From the NCBI RefSeq assembly GCF_003443655.1, contig NZ_CP031941.1:5543001-5607000 (forward strand): 64,000 nucleotides of DNA, read 5' to 3'. Positions 8,955-17,718 of the stretch are shown one piece after another. A program made the translations under genes and the position numbers. This stretch comes from Nostoc sphaeroides. Its GTDB lineage: Bacteria > Cyanobacteriota > Cyanobacteriia > Cyanobacteriales > Nostocaceae. The notes below the pieces were generated by a model, which was not told the origin of the DNA, did not search any database, and saw only the letters and a list, made by a program, of their open reading frames with translations. Every line of letters begins with the position of its first letter. The first letter of the stretch is position 1.

Positions 8955-9163
8955 TACTTGACTCCTAACTCCAAACTCCTAACTCCTAACTCCTAACTCC
9001 AAACTCCTAACTCCTAACTCCTAACTCCTAACTCCAAACTCCTAACTCCAAACTCCAAACTCCTAACTCCTAACTCCTAACTCCAAACTCCAAACTCCTA
9101 ACTCCAAACTCCAAACTCCTAACTCCTAACTCCAAACTCCTAACTCCTAACTCCTAACTCCTA
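8955..9163. repeat. Heptanucleotide tandem repeat array (CTAACTC / CAAACTC)
   Basis: About 30 consecutive 7-bp units, mostly CTAACTC and CAAACTC. It ends inside the 3' edge of the convergent hydrolase gene. It belongs to the short tandemly repeated repetitive (STRR) class typical of heterocystous cyanobacteria. Confidence 0.95.
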
Positions 9164-10062
9164 ATTATTGACCGGATGTGAGCAGCCACTGCATCCGGCT
9201 GTTCCAACATAGCCAGGTGTCCGCAATCAGGAATTTCCAGAACATTGTCACCACAATATTGAAACAGTCTGTGAAAGCTAGCTAAATGGCGCACATACTT
9301 GGGTTCCATAACCTTATCTTCGGCACCAGCCAAAAAATAAACTGGCTGCTTCAATTGGGATACTAGCTCAGGTAAACGATTGATTTCTTCTTCGGTTGTA
9401 GAGTCTAACAGACTTCCCAGAGCTGCTTCCGGGTCAGCCACAACGAAATCAATCAGCCTCTGACGTGCCCAATAGCGCTCCAAAGGATGTGCCACACTGG
9501 CTCTGGTAAACAGCAAATCAATCAAAGGTATTTGGGACAGCCAGCGCGGGCGGACTTGCAAAAATTTCTGACCCGCCGAGCGAAACTGCTCAAAGGCTTC
9601 TTTGAGGTAAATACCGCCGCCAGCGTTGATACAGATAACTCCCTTAACACACTCAGGTATTTGATCTGCTCCCCAAAGAGCGATCGTACCTCCCAAAGAG
9701 TGACCAATGAGCCAAGCACTGTTAATATTTAGCTGTTTCAGGAGAATTGCTAAATCCTGAGCATACGCAGCCGGAGTATAAAGAGAATCAATTGTTGAGC
9801 CAAGCGCACTACTGGAGATGGGCGTTAGGCTCAAAGACGTTTCTGCCCGACTAAAATCGGTTTTTACCTGGGACTGAGATTCACCAAAACCCCGCAAATC
9901 ATAGGAAAGGCACTGCAAATCATCTGATAGGCGGGAAATCACAGGTTGCCAATATCCACGGCTATTGAGCCAACCGTGGATAAATACTAAAGCGTGGGGG
10001 CAGGAAGTGGGAGCCGTTAGCTCGTATGCGTGTGGAACGCCCAAGATTTCGATAGTTGCCAT
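9154..10062 (-). CDS. Alpha/beta hydrolase
   Basis: The 302-residue single-domain protein has the usual features: oxyanion region FIHGWLNSRGYW, YDLRGFGES, nucleophile elbow GHSLGG (serine near residue 120), the acid in AGAEDKVM and the catalytic histidine in PDCGHLAM. The catalytic set looks complete. Substrate unknown; the family covers esterases, lipases and haloperoxidase-like enzymes. Its stop codon lies in the heptamer array, so the array may have replaced the original C-terminus. Confidence 0.88.
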   Translation of the reverse strand: MATIEILGVPHAYELTAPTSCPHALVFIHGWLNSRGYWQPVISRLSDDLQCLSYDLRGFGESQSQVKTDFSRAETSLSLTPISSSALGSTIDSLYTPAAYAQDLAILLKQLNINSAWLIGHSLGGTIALWGADQIPECVKGVICINAGGGIYLKEAFEQFRSAGQKFLQVRPRWLSQIPLIDLLFTRASVAHPLERYWARQRLIDFVVADPEAALGSLLDSTTEEEINRLPELVSQLKQPVYFLAGAEDKVMEPKYVRHLASFHRLFQYCGDNVLEIPDCGHLAMLEQPDAVAAHIRSIIRS

Positions 10063-10326
10063 ACTTATATCGTACCTCGAAGGGCGGGTGCGACTAAATA
10101 CGGAGTGCGAAGAGTTAGGAGTTAGGAGTTAGGAGTGAGGAGTTAGGAGTTATTAAAATAATTCGTAATTCGTAATTCGTAATTCGTAATTAAGTTTTGT
10201 AATGGAGATTTTAACCCCAATACAAAACTTATCGGTTACAGAACCGGGGGACTTAAACCCGCGGAACTTGTTAATTTTTAACTCATAACTCATAACTCAT
10301 AACTCCTAACTTTTTTCATAACTTTT
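10063..10326. other. Repeat-filled spacer
   Basis: Contains GGAGTTA heptamers (10108-10150), tandem TTCGTAA units (10160-10190), and a hairpin pairing AAGTTTTGTA with TACAAAACTT (about 10192-10231). No gene seen. Confidence 0.6.
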
Positions 10327-11046
10327 TCATTTATCTAACAACCTCTGTCGCACCCCTTCAGCAATTTTGTGACCCAGATATTCAGGAATCAGGCTTTCAT
10401 TCGGCCCCAACAAGTAGAGAATTAGCCGTGTACGTCCGCGCCAAACCAGTAAATTTGCATTGACTACCAGCAGGTCTTCCTGCCAGATGGCGTACATCAC
10501 TTTGTAAAATAATCCTGGTTGATTATCGGCTTCAATCATTAAGGCAGGGAGATGAAAGACCGGATCGACATAGAACTCAGTTTGTACCTGCTCTAAGCCA
10601 GTATCAAGATTGAATTCTACTGCCAGCATCTCTTCTACCTCAAACCGACCTCCTAAAGCTTCACGAATAGCACGACAGACATTTTCTGCGGTTTTCTCGG
10701 TCAAGGCTTTACTACCACGAGATACCAACAGTTTGATAAAAACTAACATTGGCGGACGGATCTGACCGTATAGACTCAGACCGTGAATAGTCAACCCATA
10801 AGCTGCTAATACACCAAAAATATCGCTGAGAAGAAAAGACTGGTTGCGGTAAGCAAAATGCAGGGCGCTTTTGCTACCTTCAGGTTTCAGCTCAATAACA
10901 GCGCGTCTAGTTTTATAGAGACGGTAGGCTAGCCGCAAATTTTGCAGTTGAATCTCACTGCTGACGAATTGCTCATAAAACTGGGGAAACGCTCGGTTAA
11001 AACGTTTTAGGAGTTCCAGTGTCGAAGATTTTAAACCAGAAGCCAT
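10327..11046 (-). CDS. ACT-domain-containing protein
   Basis: A 239-residue protein widely seen in cyanobacteria. Two ACT-like regions can be seen: about 70-150 (RNQSFLLSDIFGVLAAYGLT, then LVFIKLLV) and about 165-235 (LPALMIEADNQPGLFYKVMY, then LVVNANLLVWRGRTRLILYL). These resemble the tandem ACT modules of GlnD-type regulators, but no nucleotidyltransferase or HD domain is present. Ligand unknown; an amino acid-binding regulatory role is inference. Confidence 0.8.
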   Translation of the reverse strand: MASGLKSSTLELLKRFNRAFPQFYEQFVSSEIQLQNLRLAYRLYKTRRAVIELKPEGSKSALHFAYRNQSFLLSDIFGVLAAYGLTIHGLSLYGQIRPPMLVFIKLLVSRGSKALTEKTAENVCRAIREALGGRFEVEEMLAVEFNLDTGLEQVQTEFYVDPVFHLPALMIEADNQPGLFYKVMYAIWQEDLLVVNANLLVWRGRTRLILYLLGPNESLIPEYLGHKIAEGVRQRLLDK

Positions 11047-11616
11047 TGTTAAGGGTAAGACTCGCTTGCTTTCATCACTTGGGGACTAGGGGCTGGATGT
11101 TGGGGACTGGGAATTGGGGAAGAATTTTCTTAAATACTTAGGATTTACGCAGAATATATCCCCCAACCCCCTTAACAAGTTGGCTCTTTCAGATCCCCCC
11201 GATAAATTCGGGGGGTTAGGGGGGAGTGCGCTTCGCGCACGCTACGCGAACGAGGTTTCAGGTTTTCACTGCGTAAGTCCTAATATTCAATCTCTTATAT
11301 ACAATTCACCCCTAAGCTAACTTGCATTTAAGCTCTATACGAGCAATTGCCAGGATTAAGTTTTTCCATTTTTAATTTTGAATTATTTATATCTTTACCC
11401 TTTTGGTGAATTTCTCCTAGCCTTTACAACAAAATGCTAAAGTTGAAAATGATTGGTGTGAAAAACGCCCTAACTGGCTGTTACCATTGCAAATCCCGAA
11501 AACAACCGAAAAAATTTGAGTGTAAAGGGTAGTAAATGGGGCTAGCTATGTTAGACGTAAATCAACACTCCTGAGAGTGGAAACCAATTCAGTTATACTA
11601 CCCGAACCACGTTGGC
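11047..11616. other. Spacer between ACT protein and GNAT gene
   Basis: Holds the miniature element at 11138-11283. The remaining 330 bases to the GNAT start show no gene; a TAAAGGGTAGTAAATGG segment near 11525 may belong to the promoter or leader. Confidence 0.5.
11138..11283. repeat. Miniature inverted-repeat element with TTAGGAyTTACGCAG ends
   Basis: Left end TTAGGATTTACGCAG (11138-11152) matches the inverted right end CTGCGTAAGTCCTAA (11269-11283) with one mismatch. The interior holds CCCCCCGATAAATTCGGGGGG and CGCTTCGCGCACGCTACGCG palindromes. A solo CTTGCGTAAGTCCTAA end remains near 31392. Confidence 0.85.
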
Positions 11617-12168
11617 ATGGGTTTTTGGAAAACTTGGTTTAGTACTCCTGAATCTGTAGCGGCAAGTAGGACAAACTCCTTTGAAGAACATAGAGCGGAT
11701 GCTGCGGGCAATTCCAACCCCAGCAGCCTTAGCGAAGCTTCTTCAAAGGAGACTCGCATCGTCTTCAGTACGGAACGAGATATTGACCTGTATGAGCTAG
11801 AAGAACTCTGTGATGCAGTTGGTTGGTCGCGTCGTCCTCTAAGAAAAGTGAAAAAAGCTATTGAGCATAGTTTTCTTGTCGCCTCAATGTGGCAGGTGAG
11901 AGGAAACCAAAAGCGGCTCATTGGTTTTGCCCGTGCTACCTCAGATCACGCGTTTAATGCCACTATTTGGGATGTCGTGGTTCACCCAGACTTTCAAAGT
12001 CAAGGACTGGGCAAGGCACTGATGAAATACGTTCTCAAAAAACTTAGGAGTGAAGAAATTAGTAATGTCACTCTCTTCGCCGACCCCCATGTTGTAGATT
12101 TCTACCGGACTATGGGGTTTATGGCTGATCCAGAAGGCATTAAAGGCATGTTCTGGTATCCTCACTAA
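11617..12168 (+). CDS. GNAT family N-acetyltransferase
   Basis: The 183-residue protein has a low-complexity Ser/Glu-rich N-terminal third, then a GNAT domain. The acetyl-CoA-binding motif reads VVHPDFQSQGLGKALM, preceded by RLIGFARATSDHAFNATIWD and followed by VDFYRTMGFM. It resembles the plastid/cyanobacterial ycf52-type acetyltransferases. A paralogue with the same core is at 16635-17114 on the other strand. Acceptor substrate unknown. Confidence 0.88.
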   Translation: MGFWKTWFSTPESVAASRTNSFEEHRADAAGNSNPSSLSEASSKETRIVFSTERDIDLYELEELCDAVGWSRRPLRKVKKAIEHSFLVASMWQVRGNQKRLIGFARATSDHAFNATIWDVVVHPDFQSQGLGKALMKYVLKKLRSEEISNVTLFADPHVVDFYRTMGFMADPEGIKGMFWYPH

Positions 12169-12464
12169 CGCTCTATCAAAATAAAACCCGATTTATCAAG
12201 AAAATCAGGTCAAATGGTGAAAATCTATTATTTTGATGTGGTTTTGCTTTTTTCAGCCGACGAAGGAGCAAGTATATATCTTGTAAAACTAAGTCGGCAA
12301 AAAATCTTTATCAGTGAAACAATGTAATCTATCTTGTGTTTGGCAAAAGATAAAAAAGATTAGGCATAAGCGGTCTGATATGATATAGTTACCTTAATGC
12401 TTTTGGTAAGGCGCGATCGCTTTGATAGGATAAAACCAAACCACAAAAAGCAGATAAGTCGAAA

Positions 12465-12538
12465 CGGGATGTAGCGCAGCTTGGTAGCGCGCCTGCTTTG
12501 GGAGCAGGATGCCGCAGGTTCAAATCCTGTCATCCCGA
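12465..12538 (+). tRNA. tRNA-Pro (anticodon UGG)
   Basis: A 74-base cloverleaf: acceptor CGGGATG pairs with CATCCCG, discriminator A; anticodon stem CCTGC/GCAGG with loop TTTGGGA (anticodon TGG); T-arm GCAGGTTCAAATCCTGT region. No encoded CCA. It stands alone between the GNAT and tic22-like genes. Confidence 0.95.
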
Positions 12539-12628
12539 TTTGAGTAATACATTTAACAGATGAGGCGATTGACTAGAGTTATCTTGCTGAAATTTGCGAT
12601 TAAATTATAAATTTTTACCGATAAAAAC

Positions 12629-12678
12629 AAATTGCCTGTTATAGTGTTCAATTAGTGTTGAAGCCTAACAGGCAATTT
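12629..12678 (+). terminator. Long hairpin downstream of tRNA-Pro
   Basis: AAATTGCCTGTTA and TAACAGGCAATTT form a perfect 13-bp stem with a 24-base loop, followed by TTAGTTTTTA. Plausible terminator for the tRNA transcript. Confidence 0.55.
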
Positions 12679-13138
12679 TAGTTTTTAAGCAGTAAGATAT
12701 TCCTGGCACTAAGCCTTGTATAGATTTGAGAAGATATTAAAGCAAACGCGATGGAACGATTGATTAAGTAATAACGTCACCCGATATTAGAGAAAGCCGA
12801 GAAAATGGCATTTATCATCTCCAAGGTCGAGAGACAGAGAGAGTTTTGATTGTCTGAGAAGACAGATAATAGGCATCTACAGCATTTCGTCGTGAATAAC
12901 AAAACGAAATCGAGAAAAAGACAACTTAAGCACAGTCGATTTTTCAAAACGCTACTATAGCAACCCTAAATAGTTGCGGAATATTGGATTTTGACCGTTG
13001 AGGGTTAACACCCAACTTGAACGCGCACAATGAATTTTTTACAATTGAAATAGATTGCTATATAACTAAAGCTAGTTGGTGCTGTGCAACATCCAACCAT
13101 TTGTTTAATTAATTGGACTATTAATGCAAGGAGCAATC
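12679..13138. other. Spacer upstream of tic22-like gene
   Basis: No convincing gene. Between about 12956 and 13063 there are weak inverted ends (TATAGCAACCC and AGATTGCTATA) like the element at 4407, suggesting a decayed copy. Short ORFs at 12750-12860 have no recognisable family. Confidence 0.45.
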
Positions 13139-13960
13139 ATGAAATCATTTATTCGCTTGGGCGCAACATTGGGTATAGCTGGCACTGTATTTTTAACAGG
13201 GCTTTCAGGAATCGGCAATCTACCAGGAATAGGCAATCAACAGGCGATCGCATTGCCACAAGATCAGGTAGTGAAAAAGCTCCAAGAAGTACCTGTATTC
13301 ACGCTCACCAATCCTAAAGGCGAATTTGTAGTACTTTCGAGGAACAACGAATCCAAGCCAATCTCGCAAGTGGGATTTTTTATTAGCAAGCAAGATGCTC
13401 AAAAATTCCTTGACAATCGGCTCAAAAAAGAAAACCCCCAGTTGGCAAGCACCCTACAGGTAAGACCTTTGTCCTTGGCAGACTACTATAAAATAGTTCA
13501 AGAAAGCAAAAAGAAATCAGACTCTGTAATTTATACTTTAGTGCCGACCCAAGCACAGGTAGCTTCGGCAACAAGTATGCTGAATCAAAATGGTAAAAAA
13601 GGGGAGCAATTTAATGGTATTCCCTTATTTGTACCCAAATTTAAGAAAGATAATAGCTATTTAACGATTCCCGTCCCCAACGGCAAAGAGCGGTATATCC
13701 CTTTCTTTTTTGAGAAAGAGCAAGCAACAGCTTTGTTAGACGAATTTAAAAAAGCCGTACCAAAGGAAGCAAACAACACTGAAATTCAAGTGGTGGATTT
13801 GTACGGTGTTATGGAAGCTCTCAATAGCAGTACCGACCCTAGTATAAATAAAATTGTTCTCTATCCATCACGGGAGTCGATCAATTTTATTCGCTCGCTT
13901 GCACCGAATCAATCTCCAGCTGCCAAGCCTGCTGCTGCACCCGCCACTCCAAAAAAATAA
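13139..13960 (+). CDS. Tic22-family protein
   Basis: The 273-residue protein starts at an ATG with a strong AAGGAG site (an in-frame ATG 15 bases upstream is less suitable). A signal peptide runs over residues 1-38 (GATLGIAGTVFLTGLSGIG, cut near AIA-LP). The mature protein has VPVFTLTNPKGEFVVL, FFISKQDAQKFLD and PFFFEKEQATALLDEF, the repeated half-domains of Tic22, with a Pro/Ala tail. Cyanobacterial Tic22 is a periplasmic factor linked to outer membrane protein assembly; the plant homologue is a plastid import component. Confidence 0.88.
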   Translation: MKSFIRLGATLGIAGTVFLTGLSGIGNLPGIGNQQAIALPQDQVVKKLQEVPVFTLTNPKGEFVVLSRNNESKPISQVGFFISKQDAQKFLDNRLKKENPQLASTLQVRPLSLADYYKIVQESKKKSDSVIYTLVPTQAQVASATSMLNQNGKKGEQFNGIPLFVPKFKKDNSYLTIPVPNGKERYIPFFFEKEQATALLDEFKKAVPKEANNTEIQVVDLYGVMEALNSSTDPSINKIVLYPSRESINFIRSLAPNQSPAAKPAAAPATPKK

Positions 13961-13985
13961 CGGTTATGCACTCCAAGGTTGAGGC

Positions 13986-14873
13986 ATGGGGGAGAAACAT
14001 CTGATATCTGGTTTACAACTTTGGCAGTGGCGCAATACTGCTCTCCAAGCAGCGATCGCTACTGATATCTCACCAGCTGAGGTAGATTGGCTGCTGCTCG
14101 AAGTTGCTGGGTTAGACCGCTTGGCACTGCGTTTGGAGTCCTTTAAAAACTGGCCCGAAATTCAGCTGCAATTGCCTCTAGAAGAATTAGATCGTTTGTG
14201 GCAGAGGCGATTAAATGACCGCTTACCAGTGCAGTATATTGCCGGAGTTACACCTTGGCGTAAGTTTCAAATCGCAGTGTCAAGTGCGGTTTTGATTCCC
14301 AGACCAGAGACAGAATTATTAATTGATTTAGCTTTAGCATCTGCTAGTGATGCATCAGGAAACTGGGCTGATTTAGGCACTGGGAGTGGAGCGATCGCAC
14401 TGGGATTAGCAGATGTCTTGCAAAATGCAACAATTTATGCAGTTGATTACAGTTTAGAAGCTTTGGCGATCGCCCAAACCAACGCCCATAATTTAGGTTT
14501 TGCTGACCGGATTCAATTTTATCAAGGTTCCTGGTGGGAGCCACTGACATTTTTAAAAGGTCAGTTCAGTGGTATGGTGTCCAATCCCCCTTACATACCC
14601 ACCAGTACCTTACCTACTCTGCAACCAGAAGTAGTTAACCATGAACCGCATTTAGCTTTGGATGGTGGGGGTGATGGCTTAGATTGCATTCGCCATTTGA
14701 TTGAAATCTCCCCTAGTTATTTGCAACCTGGTGGCGTGTGGTTAATTGAGATGATGGCAGGGCAGGCGGATGCAGTGCGAGAACTTTTGCAAAATCAAGG
14801 TAGCTATTGTAAAATTCAAATTCACGCTGATTTAGCTGGAATTGAACGCTTTGCCGTAGCTTACAAAAGTTAG
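13986..14873 (+). CDS. prmC: Release factor N5-glutamine methyltransferase
   Basis: Methylates the GGQ glutamine of RF1/RF2. The 295-residue protein has an N-terminal helical domain, then VLIPRPETELLIDLAL, the SAM site ADLGTGSGAIALGLA, and the amide-methyltransferase signature SNPPYIPTS. Length and order are normal. It starts 25 bases after the tic22-like stop, so co-transcription is possible. The stop runs into a 7-bp repeat array. Confidence 0.95.
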   Translation: MGEKHLISGLQLWQWRNTALQAAIATDISPAEVDWLLLEVAGLDRLALRLESFKNWPEIQLQLPLEELDRLWQRRLNDRLPVQYIAGVTPWRKFQIAVSSAVLIPRPETELLIDLALASASDASGNWADLGTGSGAIALGLADVLQNATIYAVDYSLEALAIAQTNAHNLGFADRIQFYQGSWWEPLTFLKGQFSGMVSNPPYIPTSTLPTLQPEVVNHEPHLALDGGGDGLDCIRHLIEISPSYLQPGGVWLIEMMAGQADAVRELLQNQGSYCKIQIHADLAGIERFAVAYKS

Positions 14874-14995
14874 GAGTTAGGAGTTAGGAGTTAGGAGTTA
14901 GGAGTTAGGAGTTAGGAGTTAGGAGTTAGGAGTTAGGAGTTAGGAGTTTGGAGTTTGGAGTTTGGAGTTAGGAGTTAGGAGTTTGGAGTTATGAG
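14869..14995. repeat. Heptanucleotide tandem repeat array (GGAGTTA / GGAGTTT)
   Basis: About 17 contiguous 7-bp units starting at the prmC stop. The first units overlap the last codons and stop of prmC. Confidence 0.95.
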
Positions 14996-15035
14996 TTATG
15001 AGGTATGACAATTCCTCACTCTTAACTTAGTAAAT

Positions 15036-15629
15036 ATGACACAAGTTTCTTTAACAAATATCATAGCTGGCGCACGCGCTGGGCTTTTGGTGAGTTTTCC
15101 TACGGATACTGTTCCTGCGCTTGCAGCGATACCAGAAAAAGCAGCATTAATTTTTGCGGCGAAACAACGCAGTCAAGACAAACCTTTAATTTTGATGGCT
15201 GCTAATGCTGAAGATTTATGGACGTATGTTAAAGGTGATGAGAACGAGTATAAAGTTTGGCAAGAACTAGCAGATAAATATTGGCCAGGAGGGCTGACGT
15301 TAGTTTTACCAGCAAGCGATCGCGTACCAAAAGTTATGAACCCTACTGATCCAACGACAATTGGGATTCGAGTCCCAAACAGTGCGATCGCTCAAACTAT
15401 TTTGGCGCAAACAGGCCCCCTTGCTACTACTAGCGCCAATTTTTCTGGTCAGCCGCCTTTGCAAACGATGGCAGAAATTGAAGTTCAGTTTCCCAAGGTT
15501 CTGACTCTAGAATACCAGGGTGAAATACCAGGGGTGGGTGTACCTTCCACCGTTGCTAAATGGACAGGAATAAATTGGCAGATTTTGCGGCAAGGTGCAA
15601 TAAAGTTAGATATTTCCAGCGATAACTAA
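15036..15629 (+). CDS. tsaC: L-threonylcarbamoyladenylate synthase
   Basis: Makes the threonylcarbamoyl-AMP used by TsaD for t6A. The 197-residue protein is a YrdC/YwlC domain: SFPTDTVPALA, the KQRSQDKPLILM motif, WPGGLTLVLP, TIGIRVPNSAIA, and TTSANFSGQPP. It lacks the extra C-terminal Sua5 domain, so TsaC-type rather than Sua5-type is preferred. It follows the repeat array after prmC. Confidence 0.92.
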   Translation: MTQVSLTNIIAGARAGLLVSFPTDTVPALAAIPEKAALIFAAKQRSQDKPLILMAANAEDLWTYVKGDENEYKVWQELADKYWPGGLTLVLPASDRVPKVMNPTDPTTIGIRVPNSAIAQTILAQTGPLATTSANFSGQPPLQTMAEIEVQFPKVLTLEYQGEIPGVGVPSTVAKWTGINWQILRQGAIKLDISSDN

Positions 15630-15733
15630 ATATAGGTCGCTATAATATTGTCTTGCTGGTTTTAACAACAGAGAAATTTGGAACTTTAGTTTGCGCTGTT
15701 GTGATCAATTAACAAGTTAATAATTGCCAGATT

Positions 15734-16672
15734 ATGAATTGGAGCAACTGGATATATCTAGGAGCAGGAATAGCACTAGGTATGAGTTTCCGTCAGTTAT
15801 TTGGGCGATGGCTACGCCCAAAGCAGGCATCGCCTAATGTTTCATCTAGCTCATCTCCAGTAGCGCCATTAGATCAACAGGAGATGCCATCAATATCGCA
15901 ACAGCTACAGCAAACGCAGCTAGCATACCTTATGGCAAGGGAAATGAGCCAGTTTAAAGGTGGTTTTTTGGCGCGGACTACCCATGAATTGCGATCGCCT
16001 CTCAATGGCTTGATTGGCTTGCATCAATTAATTTTGTCAGATTTATGCGAAGATCCGGCTGAAGAACGAGAATTTATTGGCCAAGCTCACGAACGAACGC
16101 TGAAGCTACTCAAGCTGATAGATGAAATTCTCAGCGTTGCCAGAACTGAACACGGTACTAATAAATTAGATATTCAGCCCACACCGTTAGCGCAAATTTT
16201 GGAAGAGGTTCATAAATTAACTTATATGCTGGCGGCTAATCGCAATTTTCCCTTGCAATTGTTACCAGCCGATCCAGAAATTTATGTTTTAGCAGATTAT
16301 CTCTGGCTCCGCCAAATATTGATCAGTTTAGTAGACACTGCCATTACTCAAATGGAAGAAGGCAGTATTTGTATTTCTAGCAATATCTTACCTACAAATA
16401 ATTTTGTAACCATTTGGCTGGATGTTCCAACTCATGCTATACCATCAAGCGAGCCGATTGATTTGCTCAAATGTGATGAGCAGCAGATCCAAATTGATCA
16501 AAAGGCTGCTCTTTCCCCAGGAATGAGACTATTAATCAATCAGACTTTAATGGAAGTTATGAGAGGAAAGTTAGAAATTTTGCCTTCGACCATTGGCAAG
16601 GAACTACATCAGGAGATTACCAGACTACAAATCTCTATCCCCCTAGTGATTCCTGAAGCTGAACTTCTGTAG
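15734..16672 (+). CDS. Histidine kinase-like protein with degenerate ATPase domain
   Basis: 312 residues: an N-terminal hydrophobic anchor (IYLGAGIALGMSFRQLFG), a linker, a good dimerisation/phosphoacceptor helix (TTHELRSPLNGLIGLHQLI, His near residue 87), then a catalytic-type domain that has lost its motifs. At the N-box position it reads LRQILISLVDTAIT (no asparagine). No DxGxG box is seen and the GxGxG region is replaced by SPGMRLLINQTLMEV. ATP binding looks unlikely, so it may be a scaffold or phosphotransfer partner. Its 3' end overlaps the convergent GNAT gene by 38 bases. Confidence 0.75.
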   Translation: MNWSNWIYLGAGIALGMSFRQLFGRWLRPKQASPNVSSSSSPVAPLDQQEMPSISQQLQQTQLAYLMAREMSQFKGGFLARTTHELRSPLNGLIGLHQLILSDLCEDPAEEREFIGQAHERTLKLLKLIDEILSVARTEHGTNKLDIQPTPLAQILEEVHKLTYMLAANRNFPLQLLPADPEIYVLADYLWLRQILISLVDTAITQMEEGSICISSNILPTNNFVTIWLDVPTHAIPSSEPIDLLKCDEQQIQIDQKAALSPGMRLLINQTLMEVMRGKLEILPSTIGKELHQEITRLQISIPLVIPEAELL

Positions 16673-17114
16673 CAGGAACGAAAGCAAGGTTAGGTAAGTT
16701 GTGTAACACCATCGTAGTGGTGGTGTTAGGCTGGAAACCAATCTTTTCGTAGAAACCCTGCTGGTGAGTAGTCATCAGGTAAACGCGCTCAACCCGCCTC
16801 ATGCAGGGATGACTCAAAACGGTTTCTACTAACTTGCTTCCCAACCCACTACTTTGATACTCTGGATGAATCACAACATCCCAAATTGTGGCGCGATATA
16901 TGCCATCAGATGTTGCTCTAGCAAAGCCAATGAGTCGATCGCTATCCGAGACAGAAATCACTGGTTCACTATTGGCAATGGCTATACCTAAATCTTCAAT
17001 ACTGCGTCCCTTTGCCCAGAAAGCTGAAACGTTTAACAGTTCTTGAAGTTGGGAAAGGTCAATTTCAGACTTGCAATCGCTAAATTGAATCTGAGACTCG
17101 TTCATGTATGGCAT
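16635..17114 (-). CDS. GNAT family N-acetyltransferase
   Basis: The 159-residue protein is a near-minimal GNAT domain: RLIGFARATSDGIYRATIWD, acetyl-CoA loop VVIHPEYQSSGLGSKLVE, and FYEKIGFQP. The core is clearly paralogous to the gene at 11617. ATGs at 17114 and 17105 are both possible starts. It is convergent and overlapping with the histidine kinase-like gene. Substrate unknown. Confidence 0.85.
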   Translation of the reverse strand: MPYMNESQIQFSDCKSEIDLSQLQELLNVSAFWAKGRSIEDLGIAIANSEPVISVSDSDRLIGFARATSDGIYRATIWDVVIHPEYQSSGLGSKLVETVLSHPCMRRVERVYLMTTHQQGFYEKIGFQPNTTTTMVLHNLPNLAFVPATEVQLQESLGG

Positions 17115-17183
17115 CCACCTTTGGCAGTATCTTTTTATATTTAAGCCATATTTTGCTAAAAATTGCTGTACGTGTATATGTAA

Positions 17184-17576
17184 TTATTGACAAACCCACT
17201 TCCACAGAGGATGACTTGGCCCCTGCTGACGTATCTGATAAACTTGTTTTTCTAAACGCTGTTTTTCCGGTTGTGGTATTCCAAATAAGATATTCCGACT
17301 TTGCCAAACTAAAACAGCAGCAGTCATCCCAACGCAAAATGCTAAACCGAAGGTAGACAGTGGATGGTAGAAAAGTCCATATCGCACCGCTACCCAGGTA
17401 AAATATTGTTTCCACAGAGAAATTTCTGTACGTAGACCCCACAAACTAACAGGTGCAATGGTGAGCCACAAAAAAGCGACAAACAGCCATCTGCCATATA
17501 GTGTAAGTTTGTGTAGCCTTTGTACTTGTTCAATAAAGGATGGGTCAGTTATTGACGATTGTTCGGATTTATCCAT
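17184..17576 (-). CDS. Conserved-looking small membrane protein
   Basis: I do not recognise a named family. From the ATG at 17576 the product is 130 residues (MDKSEQSSITDPSFIEQVQR). Two hydrophobic helices follow (GRWLFVAFLWLTIAPVSLWG; FGLAFCVGMTAAVLVWQSRN), then a basic/Gln-rich tail. The frame stays open to 17753, but that extension is made of a directly repeated noncoding element and low-complexity Ser/Pro, so I reject it. It lies downstream of secDF on the same strand. Confidence 0.6.
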   Translation of the reverse strand: MDKSEQSSITDPSFIEQVQRLHKLTLYGRWLFVAFLWLTIAPVSLWGLRTEISLWKQYFTWVAVRYGLFYHPLSTFGLAFCVGMTAAVLVWQSRNILFGIPQPEKQRLEKQVYQIRQQGPSHPLWKWVCQ

Positions 17577-17649
17577 AGGCTGTGGGAAGGTGGGGGATGA
17601 GGAAGATGAGGGAGCAGGGGAAGAATAACTATTGGTTATTAACCAATGC

Positions 17650-17712
17650 CCAATACTTCGACGCCGCTCAGTACAAGTGCCCAATACTTCGACGCCGCTC
17701 AGTACAAGTGCC
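17650..17712. repeat. Direct duplication of a GACGCCGCTCAGTACAAG repeat
   Basis: The unit CAATACTTCGACGCCGCTC plus AGTACAAGTGCC occurs twice in tandem. A relative of the unit is inserted in frame in the hydrolase gene at 40487-40535. Confidence 0.8.
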
Positions 17713-17718
17713 CAATGA

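Noticed and set aside
8955..9163. Possible CRISPR array
   Set aside because: The unit is 7 bp and contiguous, with no spacers between repeats; this is a heptanucleotide tandem repeat. The same applies to arrays at 14869, 20160 and 37352.
12750..12860. Fragments such as ENGIYHLQGRETERVLIV as a broken gene
   Set aside because: Too short and interrupted to assign; no convincing family.
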